The position numbers were made by a program, and so were the translations under genes. 64,000 nt of DNA from Hennigella sp049177145 (GTDB lineage Bacteria; Bacillota_I; Bacilli_A; Mycoplasmatales; Mycoplasmoidaceae). Location of the stretch: positions 124,001 to 188,000 of the forward strand of contig CP185406.1 in NCBI GenBank assembly GCA_049177145.1, in the 5' to 3' direction. Below the pieces are notes generated by a model. It searched no databases. It saw only the letters and a list, made by a program, of their open reading frames with translations, and had not been told where the DNA came from. Of the stretch, positions 52,479 to 60,087 are shown piece after piece (within the stretch, counting starts at the first letter, position 1; each line of letters opens with the position of its first letter).

Positions 52479-54224
52479 ATGAATATTATGAAAAAATATA
52501 AGTTGATTTTACCTATTACATTATTAACCACTGCTAGTGGTTTTTTGCCATTTACAAGTTGTAGTTCGAGACATTATGAGATGTCTGATTTGACTAAAGA
52601 AATTATTACCGAAATGATTGGTAGTCAAGAAGATGAACAAATCTTGGGGACTTGTGCAATTCCCCATCCCAGTCATCATTGTCAACAAATAGCTGCATAT
52701 CTTCAAAGACGAATTCACCAAATTCTTGGTGAAGAATCTGTTGTTCATATCGACTCATACAATAATGTTTGATGTGACATTCAACCAAATAATCCCCAAA
52801 ATAAAAGCTTTGATCCAATCATCCTTCAAGCTCATACAGATATGGTTGTTGCAGGAATGAGCGAAGAAGAATCTTTAACTTGCGGCATCAAACCAGAAAT
52901 TAAAGGAAAATTAATGCACGCTAAAGGCCACAAAACATCTTTGGGTGCTGATAATGGAATTGGCATTGCGGCAATATTAAAAATCATGAATCAACGTTCA
53001 AATTTTGAACATGGATTAATTCGCTGTATCTTTACTGCTGATGAAGAAGTTGGATTAATTGGTGCACGTAATCTTAGCACTGATGCTCTTAAATCAAATG
53101 GTAATTTTATTCCATATTTATTAAATCTTGATGAGGAGAAAGCTGGACGAATATGTCGTTCATGCTTGGGAGTATTCCGTGATCGATATTATAAAAATTA
53201 TCCTGAGCAAAATGCTACTCCTCCTTTTACCAATGCAATTGATTTAAGAATTGATAACTTAAAAGGTGGACATAGTGGTCTAGATATTGTCTTGGGGCGT
53301 GCTAATGCTGACCGAATTATTTTTGAATTTATTAATTACTTAATACAAAAGGGTGTGGAAGTTGAAATTGGTGCCTATGACCATGTTAAAAAGGTTGACG
53401 GTCAAGATGTTGATATTAAATGACAGTCTAATCAACTAATTGAAAATGGCCGAGCCATTATTTACTGTAACAATTGTGATGAAAGCCAGGTTCGTACTTA
53501 TTTAAATCAATATTTGGCTACTTTACCATCACGTTATCCAGGTGAAGACGTTAATTCGTGAGCAACATCAGTTGCTGCTGCAGCTTGACACGAGAGCAAT
53601 CCATACATCAGTGTTGCTGAAACAACCAATCTTGCAAAATTAATTGGTGGAAATTTGGAAAATTCGCAAGATATAGGTTCACAAGGTTTTCCTTATGGTG
53701 TATTTGACAAATCAGAAGAAGGAAAAGTTAATGCTAGCGGAAATATTGGACCAGTTGTTATTAGTGATGAAGAAGGCACAAGCAAATCGCTTTATCTAAC
53801 AATTGAGCTTATGTATCGTACTGGTTTGTATGGCGCAGAAGCTGACCCACAACCACAAGATTGGTCAATCGGTTGATCTCGACCGAAATACCATCAAGCT
53901 CTAGAAATGTGTGGTATGCAAGACAATGTTGAAAACATTGAAATTGTTCAACCATGACAAAGCACACCAGGTGTCAACGACCAAATGATTCTATTCCTTG
54001 ATCAAACATTTGCACAAATGGGAATTGAGCATACTATTTTTGACCCACAAGGAACCACTGAAATTGCCGCATGAATTACAAAAAATCCAAGTTTAATTTG
54101 TGCAAGTATTGGTCCAACAATTGATGATGCACACACTAAAAAAGAAACATTGCATTTAGATACTGTTGATAACTATTACAATGCCATCTTAAAAACATTA
54201 GCTTGAGTTGAAAAAAATAATTAA
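52479..54224 (+). CDS. Secreted PepD-like M20 peptidase lipoprotein (2)
   Basis: 581 residues. Signal peptide MNIMKKYKLILPITLLTTAS with lipobox FTSC. Zinc-site motifs: LQAHTDMVVAG, TSLGADNGIGIA, TADEEVGLIGA and LKGGHSGLDI, all in family order, and GPTIDDAHTKKETL near the end. More regular than the 44944 copy. TATAAT at 52466-52471 ends seven bases before the ATG at 52479, so a leaderless start there is preferred over the ATG at 52488. Likely an extracellular dipeptidase. Confidence 0.88.
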
Positions 54225-54250
54225 AACTAGGTTTATTACCTAGTTTTTCT
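54223..54250. terminator. Terminator after PepD lipoprotein 2
   Basis: Stem AAAACTAGGT / ACCTAGTTTT, loop TTATT. Confidence 0.82.
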
Positions 54251-54310
54251 CTTCATACTTAAGGTTGGTTGTTTTGGTGTTGGGTGTCTTGGCGGTTTCG
54301 TAGTTATTAA

Positions 54311-54478
54311 CTAGTTAATATTGTTGCGTTCTAGTCGATCTTCAATTTTATCTAAACGATTATCAATCTTATTTAACCGCAGAATAATGTCTTCTAACGT
54401 AACTTTATGGGTTTTGTGCGTTGCAAAGGCCATAACGTTATCTTTTGATTCTTGATATTGTGTTTTAACAAAGTTCAT
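54311..54478 (-). CDS. Short coiled-coil protein, family C-terminal type
   Basis: 55 residues ending in a clean heptad run IILRLNKIDNRLDKIEDRLE, then RNNIN. The coil matches the C-terminal half of the family (for example IQRLDALDKKLDAI at 35030). No typical N-terminus or ribosome site is present; the same frame runs on upstream to the stop of the next coil gene. It is probably a remnant of a larger member. Confidence 0.5.
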   Translation of the reverse strand: MNFVKTQYQESKDNVMAFATHKTHKVTLEDIILRLNKIDNRLDKIEDRLERNNIN

Positions 54479-54496
54479 AATGTCTGTGTTTCATAA

Positions 54497-54796
54497 TTAT
54501 TCTTTAAGATTATTCATTGCTACTAAATTATCAATTCTTGAATTGATTTGCTTAAAACCGTTTCTCATTTCAAATATTATGCTTTTTAACGCAGCATTCA
54601 TTTTTGCTTCATAAGTCTTAAATCAAGCAGGTGTAGTATCTCTTGGTTGTTTTCTTATCCCAATAGCTACAACTTGCTCTTCTGGATTAAATGCTTCTAA
54701 TGATTTCATAATTATTTTGATATCGTTTGATACTTCAACGATATTATAGTTATTTAGAAATGTTGTTTTGTTAATTTTTGCTAATGGCTTTGCCAT
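54497..54796 (-). CDS. Small coiled-coil protein, paralogous family
   Basis: 99 residues. MAKPLAKINKTTFLNNYN, IVEV, a middle part with TPAWFKTYEAKMNAAL (related to the PxWF units at 35376), and the ending FKQINSRIDNLVAMNNLKE. AGGAGG ribosome site 6 bases before the ATG. Upstream lie the shared TTTTTAGGTCAAGGTAT motif and repeat copy 2, and then a divergent lipoprotein gene. Confidence 0.75.
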
Positions 54797-54820
54797 AACG
54801 ATCCTCCTACCAATACCTTG

Positions 54821-54904
54821 ACCTAAAAATTTAAATAAGGTAGGAATTATTTAAAGATATATTTACTACGTAAATATATAAATTGTGATTTTTTACATAA
54901 TATA
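54821..54904. repeat. Palindromic 80-bp repeat, copy 2
   Basis: Core ATATATTTAC-TAC-GTAAATATAT, flanked as in copies 1 and 3. It forms the whole promoter region between the coil gene (54796, minus) and the lipoprotein (54925, plus); its right end leads into TATAAT at 54901-54906. Confidence 0.78.
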
Positions 54905-54924
54905 ATCAAATTAAGTGATTGATT

Positions 54925-55917
54925 ATGAAAAAAATTCATATCTTAATTCCTAGTTTAGTGGCTGCTGTAAGTATGCCATTTATTGGTTTAGTAGGATGTG
55001 GACATGAACCACAACCCGAACCAGAAGAACCTAGACCTATTTTTAATGAATGTGAATGGTCATTAGTTGTTGATATGTGTAATGGTTTAGAAGATGGTTC
55101 AATTGATGAACAAACATTTTGTGATACTTTTTATATTGATGGCAATCTGGAAAAAGAAGGTATCCAAAAGAAAAAGCCTACATCTTTAGATGACTTTGTT
55201 GGTCAACCTAGATATTTGACAGTTAATTCATTACCACATCAAGTAATTGTTCTTGATCACCAAAAAGATACAATTAGTGCTACAAGCAAGAAGGCTTCTT
55301 TAACATTTCAATTTGTGAATGTTATTTGTGAAAAAATCGATGAAGAATTTTCTAGACGTATCATAGTTGCGTGGAACGAGACCGGTGATTCAAAAGATTA
55401 TTGAAATTCAACATTATTCCACAAATTAAATGATGAAGAAGATGGTGGCGTATTAAGCGTTTATGAAATGATTCAAGCTAGTGATAATGCAGTAGCAGCT
55501 GCAATTAAAGCTGTATCTAGAACCGTTATGACTGGTGAATGAGATCAACCGGCGGTTCTTATCACTCAACCAGTAAAACTTTTTGAACCAACACTAGCTG
55601 ATGTTTTTAGTGTTCAAGGGTTGCAAAATGCCGAGGAAGAGCCGGTTTGTAATCATGCTAATGAATATGCTAGAGAAGGTTCACAATATGCATATTATGC
55701 ATTGGAGAGCAATATTGGGCAAGATAATTTTGTAATTAATTGCGATTACCAATGTCTTGATCGATATGATTTTGTTTCTGGAGTCTATGGTTATTGATTT
55801 ACTTCCCAATGGAAAGATGATAAAAATGGGCATATCATAATTCGTCAAAGGGGGGAATTTTACCCTTATTCTTATGCTGATGTCGAGGAAGCATTGGCCC
55901 CTTGCTTTTGCATTTAG
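54925..55917 (+). CDS. Surface lipoprotein, unknown family
   Basis: 330 residues. Signal peptide MKKIHILIPSLVAAVSMP with lipobox GLVGC, nearly the same as that of the 51371 product; Pro/Glu spacer follows (EPQPEPEEPRP). No motif recognised in the body. TATAAT at 54901-54906 gives a leader of about 12 bases. A TTG two codons earlier also stands in frame, but the ATG at 54925 gives the normal signal peptide. Same signal peptide with a different body fits cassette exchange. Confidence 0.83.
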
Positions 55918-55942
55918 AACTAGTTAAGAGGTTGAATAATAA

Positions 55943-55972
55943 GAAAGACAGGGAAAATCCCGTCTTTTTTCC
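55943..55972 (+). terminator. Terminator after lipoprotein 54925
   Basis: Stem AAAGAC and GGGA paired with TCCC and GTCTTT, then T-run. Flank TTTAGAACTAGTTAAGAG resembles those at 52061 and, inverted, at 42090. Confidence 0.78.
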
Positions 55973-56019
55973 TTTTATCGCTCTGAACCGGTTAAAAATG
56001 GTTAATTTATAATGGTTAT

Positions 56020-56187
56020 ATGTCTATTAGTTTATCTAAAGCTCAATTACAAGCACTAGAGGTGTTAACCTCTGGTGCTAATCTCTTTTTAGATGGTCTA
56101 GTAGGTACTGGTAAGACTTTCTTACTAGATTACTATACTAAACGCTATTGTCAAGAAAAGATCCTATGTTTTTATTATGAGCTTTAG
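56020..56187 (+). pseudogene. Truncated helicase start, divergent type (fragment 1)
   Basis: 55 codons: MSISLSKAQLQALEVL, ANLFLDGLVGTGKTFLLDYY, then KRYCQEKILC and a stop. It covers the helicase N-terminus with Walker A and then breaks off. It differs from the other fragments and the complete gene at 62137 (METSLSKSQVEALNLL) in many places, so it comes from a second, related helicase. TATAAT at 56008-56013 ends six bases before the ATG. Confidence 0.75.
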
Positions 56188-56278
56188 CTCATCATACTTA
56201 AGTATCATAGGGACTGGAAGGGGCAAAAAAGGCGACTAATTTTAGTTAGGAGTGAAAGTGGTTTTAAAATGTAGTGTT

Positions 56279-57043
56279 TTAAAATGGGGTTGATGCATAT
56301 AATTCAAAATCAAAAATGTCTGATTCAAGATGAGTTTGCTCTTGTGATGTAACAATGTAACCAGTTATTGTTGTCGCATTAAATATTGCAGTCATATCAT
56401 CTTTGTTACGGAATGTGAGGAAAGCAGACTGACTAAATTGTGGAATAACTTCTTTTTGTCCATCAATTACAAACCGACATTGTTCAGTTATGGTTGCATA
56501 TCCCTCTTCTTCTTGCCCTTTTAGACAAAAGCGCAAAAATTGAAATTCATCAGGATTTTTGCTTCCTTTCCATTTTGTCATGTCAATAGTGAAATTGTAG
56601 TTAGTGTTTGCTTGTATTTCTAATTCATTGCTATGTATATAAGGGGCATTTGTTCCTGGGTGTAAACCATATTGATCCATTAAAACACCTGTTTCTTTGG
56701 CTAAGAAATTAACAGTGATAGTTTCATAGTTAACTTTATCAGCAGACAAAGTGACACTAGTTTTAGTGTATGACAAATCTTTAACTTGATAAACATTATC
56801 GCCAATGGTTATAGCTGAAGCATCAGCATTTATAACATACCCATCTACGCAGGAATAATGAATAACTAATTCTTGATTAAGTTTAAATTTAGTGGGAGTA
56901 ACTGTTATATGCGGATCAGTATCAATGATTGTTAAATCATATTCCTTTTCAGTTGGTTCATCACCATTTTTACAACTAACCATACTTATTGCCGGTACTA
57001 GCCCAGTAGTAAGAATGATTGGTATTAATAATAATTTCTTCAT
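56279..57043 (-). CDS. Surface lipoprotein of helicase-linked cassette A
   Basis: 254 residues. Signal peptide MKKLLLIPIILTTGLVPA with lipobox SMVSC. A beta-sandwich-like body (DLTIIDTDPHITVTPTKFKL) of unknown family follows. The minus-strand TATAAT (57055-57050) ends six bases before the ATG, so it should be leaderless. It shares a 46-base promoter with helicase fragment 2. Region 56188-56278 before it holds only GGCGACTAATTTTAGTTAGGAG, seen also at 58879. Confidence 0.83.
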   Translation of the reverse strand: MKKLLLIPIILTTGLVPAISMVSCKNGDEPTEKEYDLTIIDTDPHITVTPTKFKLNQELVIHYSCVDGYVINADASAITIGDNVYQVKDLSYTKTSVTLSADKVNYETITVNFLAKETGVLMDQYGLHPGTNAPYIHSNELEIQANTNYNFTIDMTKWKGSKNPDEFQFLRFCLKGQEEEGYATITEQCRFVIDGQKEVIPQFSQSAFLTFRNKDDMTAIFNATTITGYIVTSQEQTHLESDIFDFELYASTPF

Positions 57044-57089
57044 AATGTTATTATATTTTTATAAATCTTTAGATTTATATAATTATTTC
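57044..57089. repeat. 46-bp bidirectional leaderless promoter, copy 1
   Basis: TTATTATATTTTT, then the palindrome ATAAATCTTTAGATTTAT (57061-57078), then ATAATTATTTC. Each strand has TATAAT six bases before its ATG: lipoprotein to the left, helicase fragment to the right. Near-identical copies at 58680 and 59852. Confidence 0.78.
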
Positions 57090-57206
57090 ATGGAAACCAG
57101 TCTATCTAAAAGTCAGGTTGAAGCTCTTAACTTGCTTGCAAGTGGGTGCAATTGCTTTTTAGATGGTCTAGCAGGTACTAGTAAGACTTTCTTATTTAGT
57201 CTTTAA
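57090..57206 (+). pseudogene. Truncated helicase start (fragment 2), Walker A mutated
   Basis: 38 codons: METSLSKSQVEALNLLASG, then FLDGLAGTSKTFL and a stop. The first 35 codons match the complete helicase at 62137. Walker A reads GTSKT instead of GTGKT. It then joins the 3' end of a coiled-coil gene remnant, so the breakpoint is a recombination junction. Confidence 0.8.
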
Positions 57207-57323
57207 ATTGTTTAGTTTGATGATTTTCTGAAAAACTTCTCGATTCCATTTTTCAAATCAAGCTGGTGGCTGAGTGTTTTTCTCTTTTCTTGTCATCATA
57301 ACAATAATAGTGTCTAGATTCAT
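57192..57323 (-). pseudogene. C-terminal remnant of a coiled-coil family gene
   Basis: 43 codons: NLDTIIVMMTRKEKNTQPPA, WFEKWNREVF, QKIIKLNNLKTK. The start repeats a stretch of the gene upstream (NLDTIIVMMKRKEKK) and the end has the family NNLK. It seems fused by recombination to helicase fragment 2. Confidence 0.6.
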
Positions 57324-57556
57324 CCATGTTGTTTAAATAATTCATCATGTTTATCTAAACGTGATAAAACTTCTTTTTTAAAACTTCTAAATTCTTGAAT
57401 TAGAAGATCAATTTTTGATGGTTTTTTCTCTTTTCTTTTCATCATAACAATAATGGTGTCTAAATTGTCTTTGTATGTTTGTGATAGTGTCAGCAATTCT
57501 TTGCTTGACACAATCTTGACTACATTATAGTTGTTTTTAATTTCTGTTTTATTCAT
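57314..57556 (-). CDS. Small coiled-coil protein, paralogous family
   Basis: 80 residues. MNKTEIKNNYNVVKIVSSKE, then LDTIIVMMKRKEKKPSKID, and a coil LLIQEFRSFKKEVLSRLDKH. Aligns with NKTTFLNNYNIVEV at 54796. The leader holds a hairpin AATACCCT / AGGGTATT and GGAG, and upstream the shared TTTTTAGGCAAAGGTATA motif and repeat copy 3. The usual divergent lipoprotein partner is gone, replaced by helicase-derived sequence. Confidence 0.72.
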
Positions 57557-57596
57557 GTTTATTAATACCCTTTAGGGTATTCTCCTACCTATACCT

Positions 57597-57676
57597 TTGC
57601 CTAAAAATTTAAATAAGATAGGAATTATTTAAAGATATATTTACTATGTAAATATATAAGTCATGATTTTTTACAA
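57597..57676. repeat. Palindromic 80-bp repeat, copy 3 (chimeric right end)
   Basis: Same as copies 1 and 2 up to ATTTTTTACA, with core ATATATTTAC-TAT-GTAAATATAT, then switches to helicase-fragment sequence (AGATTACTATGCTAATTAA). Confidence 0.78.
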
Positions 57677-57722
57677 GATTACTATGCTAATTAATGCGAC
57701 TAAAGGCATTCTGAAGGAACAA
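57677..57722 (+). pseudogene. 3' piece of a helicase fragment
   Basis: GATTACTATGCTAATTAATG then CGACTAAAGG and CATTCTGAAGGAACAA, nearly the same as 60006-60052, where it is the end of helicase fragment 4 and its flank. Only the last few codons (DYYAN, stop) of a fragment remain here. Confidence 0.65.
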
Positions 57723-57723
57723 G

Positions 57724-57752
57724 AAAAAAGAGGTATGAACCTCTTTTTTTAA
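57724..57752. terminator. Terminator of lipoprotein cassette B
   Basis: Stem AAAAAGAGGT / ACCTCTTTTT, loop ATGA. Downstream of the minus-strand lipoprotein at 57780. Confidence 0.8.
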
Positions 57753-57779
57753 TTTAACTATGTTTAATAATCCCTTTGA

Positions 57780-58679
57780 TTAGTTAGGAGAAATTGGAAG
57801 ATCGGGAGTGTATTGGTCATAGGTGATTGTTGCTTCTGTGGTTTGGCCGCTGCCATGTTCTTCATCTAAGGTATCACTATTAAAAGCGATTAATTTATCA
57901 TTTAAAAAATAAAATTCAATGTTTCATTTAAGTGACATAGGTCCCTGTTGTTCAACTCAAGAAGCCTCATAACACTTCTTTTTGATGTTGAAAGACAACG
58001 TTTCGCCAGATGATTCCAGTCTGCTGTAATATCCGTAAACAAAGGCCCCTATTGATGCGCCAGGTGTGCGAAAATCATCTGCATCCGCATCTGTTATTTC
58101 TCATTCACCATCTTTGGATGTGCATATTTGTTTTTTATATCCTTCGTTTTGATCTGGATATATGTATTCATCATTAAATTCATCAAAAATGTAACCGTCC
58201 ATTTCTAATAACTGATGATAAACAGTCGTTGAACATTCAAAGTCTCTGGTCATTTCGATGTCATACTCACTTGTTCATTGCGATCCGCTAAATTTGCCTT
58301 GCGCATATTCCACACCTTCTAAATAAATAATTGCTTCAATATTATCCATATCGATCATATATTCACTTAAATTTTGATACAATGCTGTAATTGTTACATC
58401 ATCATTAATGACATAACTGTCATCATAATCTCAATGATCAAAGAACCATCCATGTGCTTCATCAGCAATAACTGTTGGTTTTGTTATTTCACCAAGTGTT
58501 GTTTTATCGCCTTTTACTGTTACAGTTGTTTCACCTTCAAGTGAACCATGGTCACCAGCAGAGAAGGTAACAATGTGAGTTTCTAGTTCTGGGGTGTCTG
58601 TGTTTCCACACCCAACCAAACCTATTGCCGGTGTAAGAGCAGTTAATGTTATAGGTAATAAAATAAGTTTCTTTTTCAT
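57780..58679 (-). CDS. Surface lipoprotein of helicase-linked cassette B
   Basis: 299 residues. Signal peptide MKKKLILLPITLTALTPA with lipobox GLVGC. Then an InlB B-repeat / Flg_new-like domain: HIVTFSAGDHGSLEGET and ITKPTVIADEAHGWFFDHWD. The C-terminal half (about 110-299) is of unknown family and ends YDQYTPDLPISPN. Paralog of the 58970 product over its full length. Leaderless promoter shared with helicase fragment 3. Surface role inferred. Confidence 0.85.
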
Positions 58680-58725
58680 ATATTTATTATATTTTTATAA
58701 ATCTATAGATTTATATAATTATTTC
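58680..58725. repeat. 46-bp bidirectional leaderless promoter, copy 2
   Basis: Contains ATAAATCTATAGATTTAT (58697-58714), a fully symmetric palindrome, between two divergent TATAAT boxes. Confidence 0.78.
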
Positions 58726-58887
58726 ATGGAAACCAGTCTATCTAAATCTCAGTTAGAAGCTCTTAATCTACTTAAGAGTGGGTGTAATTGTTTTTTAGAT
58801 GGTCTAGCAGGTACTGGTAAGACTTTCTTACTAGATTACTATACTAAACAGTATTGTATGGATTGATTAGGGATAAAAGGCGACTAA
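58726..58887 (+). pseudogene. Truncated helicase start (fragment 3)
   Basis: 53 codons. METSLSKSQLEALNLLKSG, FLDGLAGTGKTFLLDYYTK, QYC match the complete gene; then MDWLGIKGD and a stop. After the breakpoint, GGCGACTAACTTGTTAGGAG follows, as after fragment 1. Walker A is intact, but all later helicase motifs are missing. Confidence 0.8.
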
Positions 58888-58969
58888 CTTGTTAGGAGCC
58901 ATGATTTTTTATAAAACGTGTGTATTATGATATATATGCTATCTCTGATTTTAAGCTAATGTTAGATGA

Positions 58970-59851
58970 TTAATTAGTAGGAGGAATTGGAAGGTCAGGT
59001 GTATATTCATCATAGGTAATTGTGATTACTTCTGTATGTTCATATGAGTAAAGGAATTCTGTTATAGCATGGATTCCAAAACCAATCAATTTATTTCGTC
59101 TAAAATAGAACTCAATATCAATTGCACCACTTATTGCTTCGACCCAAGACCCTTCATAACACTTCTTTTCAGTGTTGAATGACAATGATCCACCATTGTT
59201 TTTTAGTCTATTATAAAAGCTTAGAAAATCATTCCCCAATTTTAAATTTGGCGTGAAAAAATCATTAGGGCTAGCATCTACTACTTGTCACGGATCATCT
59301 TTAGATGCACGATATTGTTTTTTATATGTTGTAGTGTCAACAGGATATACATACATTTCTTCAAAAATTGAATCATATATCTCATCATGATAAACTGTAG
59401 GTGAAAATTCGCAATTATCATAGGCCTCATCAACATACCCTCCTATAATTGCGGTAATTTTGTTTTCGCTTTGTGCATATTGAACACCCTCTAAACTAAT
59501 AATTGTTTCAATCTCATCCAAATCAATCATGCATTCAGATATGTTAAAATATTTAGCTTCGACAGTTAAATCTTGTTTAATGATGAGACTATCATCACAG
59601 TCTCACCCTTCAAAGAACCATTCATGTTCTTCATCAGCAATAACTGTTGGTTTTGTTATTTCACCAAGTGTTGTTTCATTTCCTTCTACTGTTATAGTTG
59701 TTTCACCTTCAAGTGAACCATGTTCTCCAGCAGAGAATGTAACAATGTGTTTAGTTGATGTTGGTTCATCAGGATTACTACACCCAACCATACTAATTGC
59801 TGGTGTAAGTGCAGTTAATGTTATTGGTAATAAAATAAGTTTTCTTTTCAT
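58970..59851 (-). CDS. Surface lipoprotein of helicase-linked cassette C
   Basis: 293 residues. Signal peptide MKRKLILLPITLTALTPA with lipobox SMVGC. InlB B-repeat-like HIVTFSAGEHGSLEGET and IADEEHEWFFEGWD, then a C-terminal region ending YDEYTPDLPIPPTN. Aligned along its length with the 57780 product, with strong divergence in the middle, as expected of a surface-exposed part. Leaderless promoter shared with helicase fragment 4. Confidence 0.85.
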
Positions 59852-59897
59852 ATATTTATTATATTTTTATAAATCTTTAGATTTATATAATTATTTT
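59852..59897. repeat. 46-bp bidirectional leaderless promoter, copy 3
   Basis: ATAAATCTTTAGATTTAT at 59869-59886 between divergent TATAAT boxes; one base before the ATG differs from the other copies (TTTTATG for TTTCATG). Confidence 0.78.
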
Positions 59898-60023
59898 ATG
59901 GAAACCAGTCTATCTAAATCTCAATTAGAAGCTCTTAATCTACTTGCAAGTGGGTGTAATTGTTTTTTAGATGGTCTAGCAGGTACTGGTAAGACTTTCT
60001 TACTAGATTACTATACTAATTAA
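59898..60023 (+). pseudogene. Truncated helicase start (fragment 4)
   Basis: 41 codons. METSLSKSQLEALNLLASG, FLDGLAGTGKTFLLDYYTN, then stop. The bases after it (TGCGACTAAAAGGTATTCTG) recur at 57690. Walker A intact, rest missing. Confidence 0.8.
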
Positions 60024-60052
60024 TGCGACTAAAAGGTATTCTGAAGGAGCAA

Positions 60053-60078
60053 TAAAAAAGAGCCAAAGGCTCTTTTTA
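60053..60078. terminator. Terminator of lipoprotein 60088
   Basis: Stem AAAAAGAGCC / GGCTCTTTTT, loop AAA. Serves the minus-strand gene and any transcript of helicase fragment 4. Confidence 0.85.
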
Positions 60079-60087
60079 ATTATTAGT

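Noticed and set aside
56188..60052. GGCGACTAA-type sequences after helicase fragments as attachment sites or RNA genes
   Set aside because: They recur with the fragments, but no integrase gene or stable RNA fold was seen; kept only as part of the array description.
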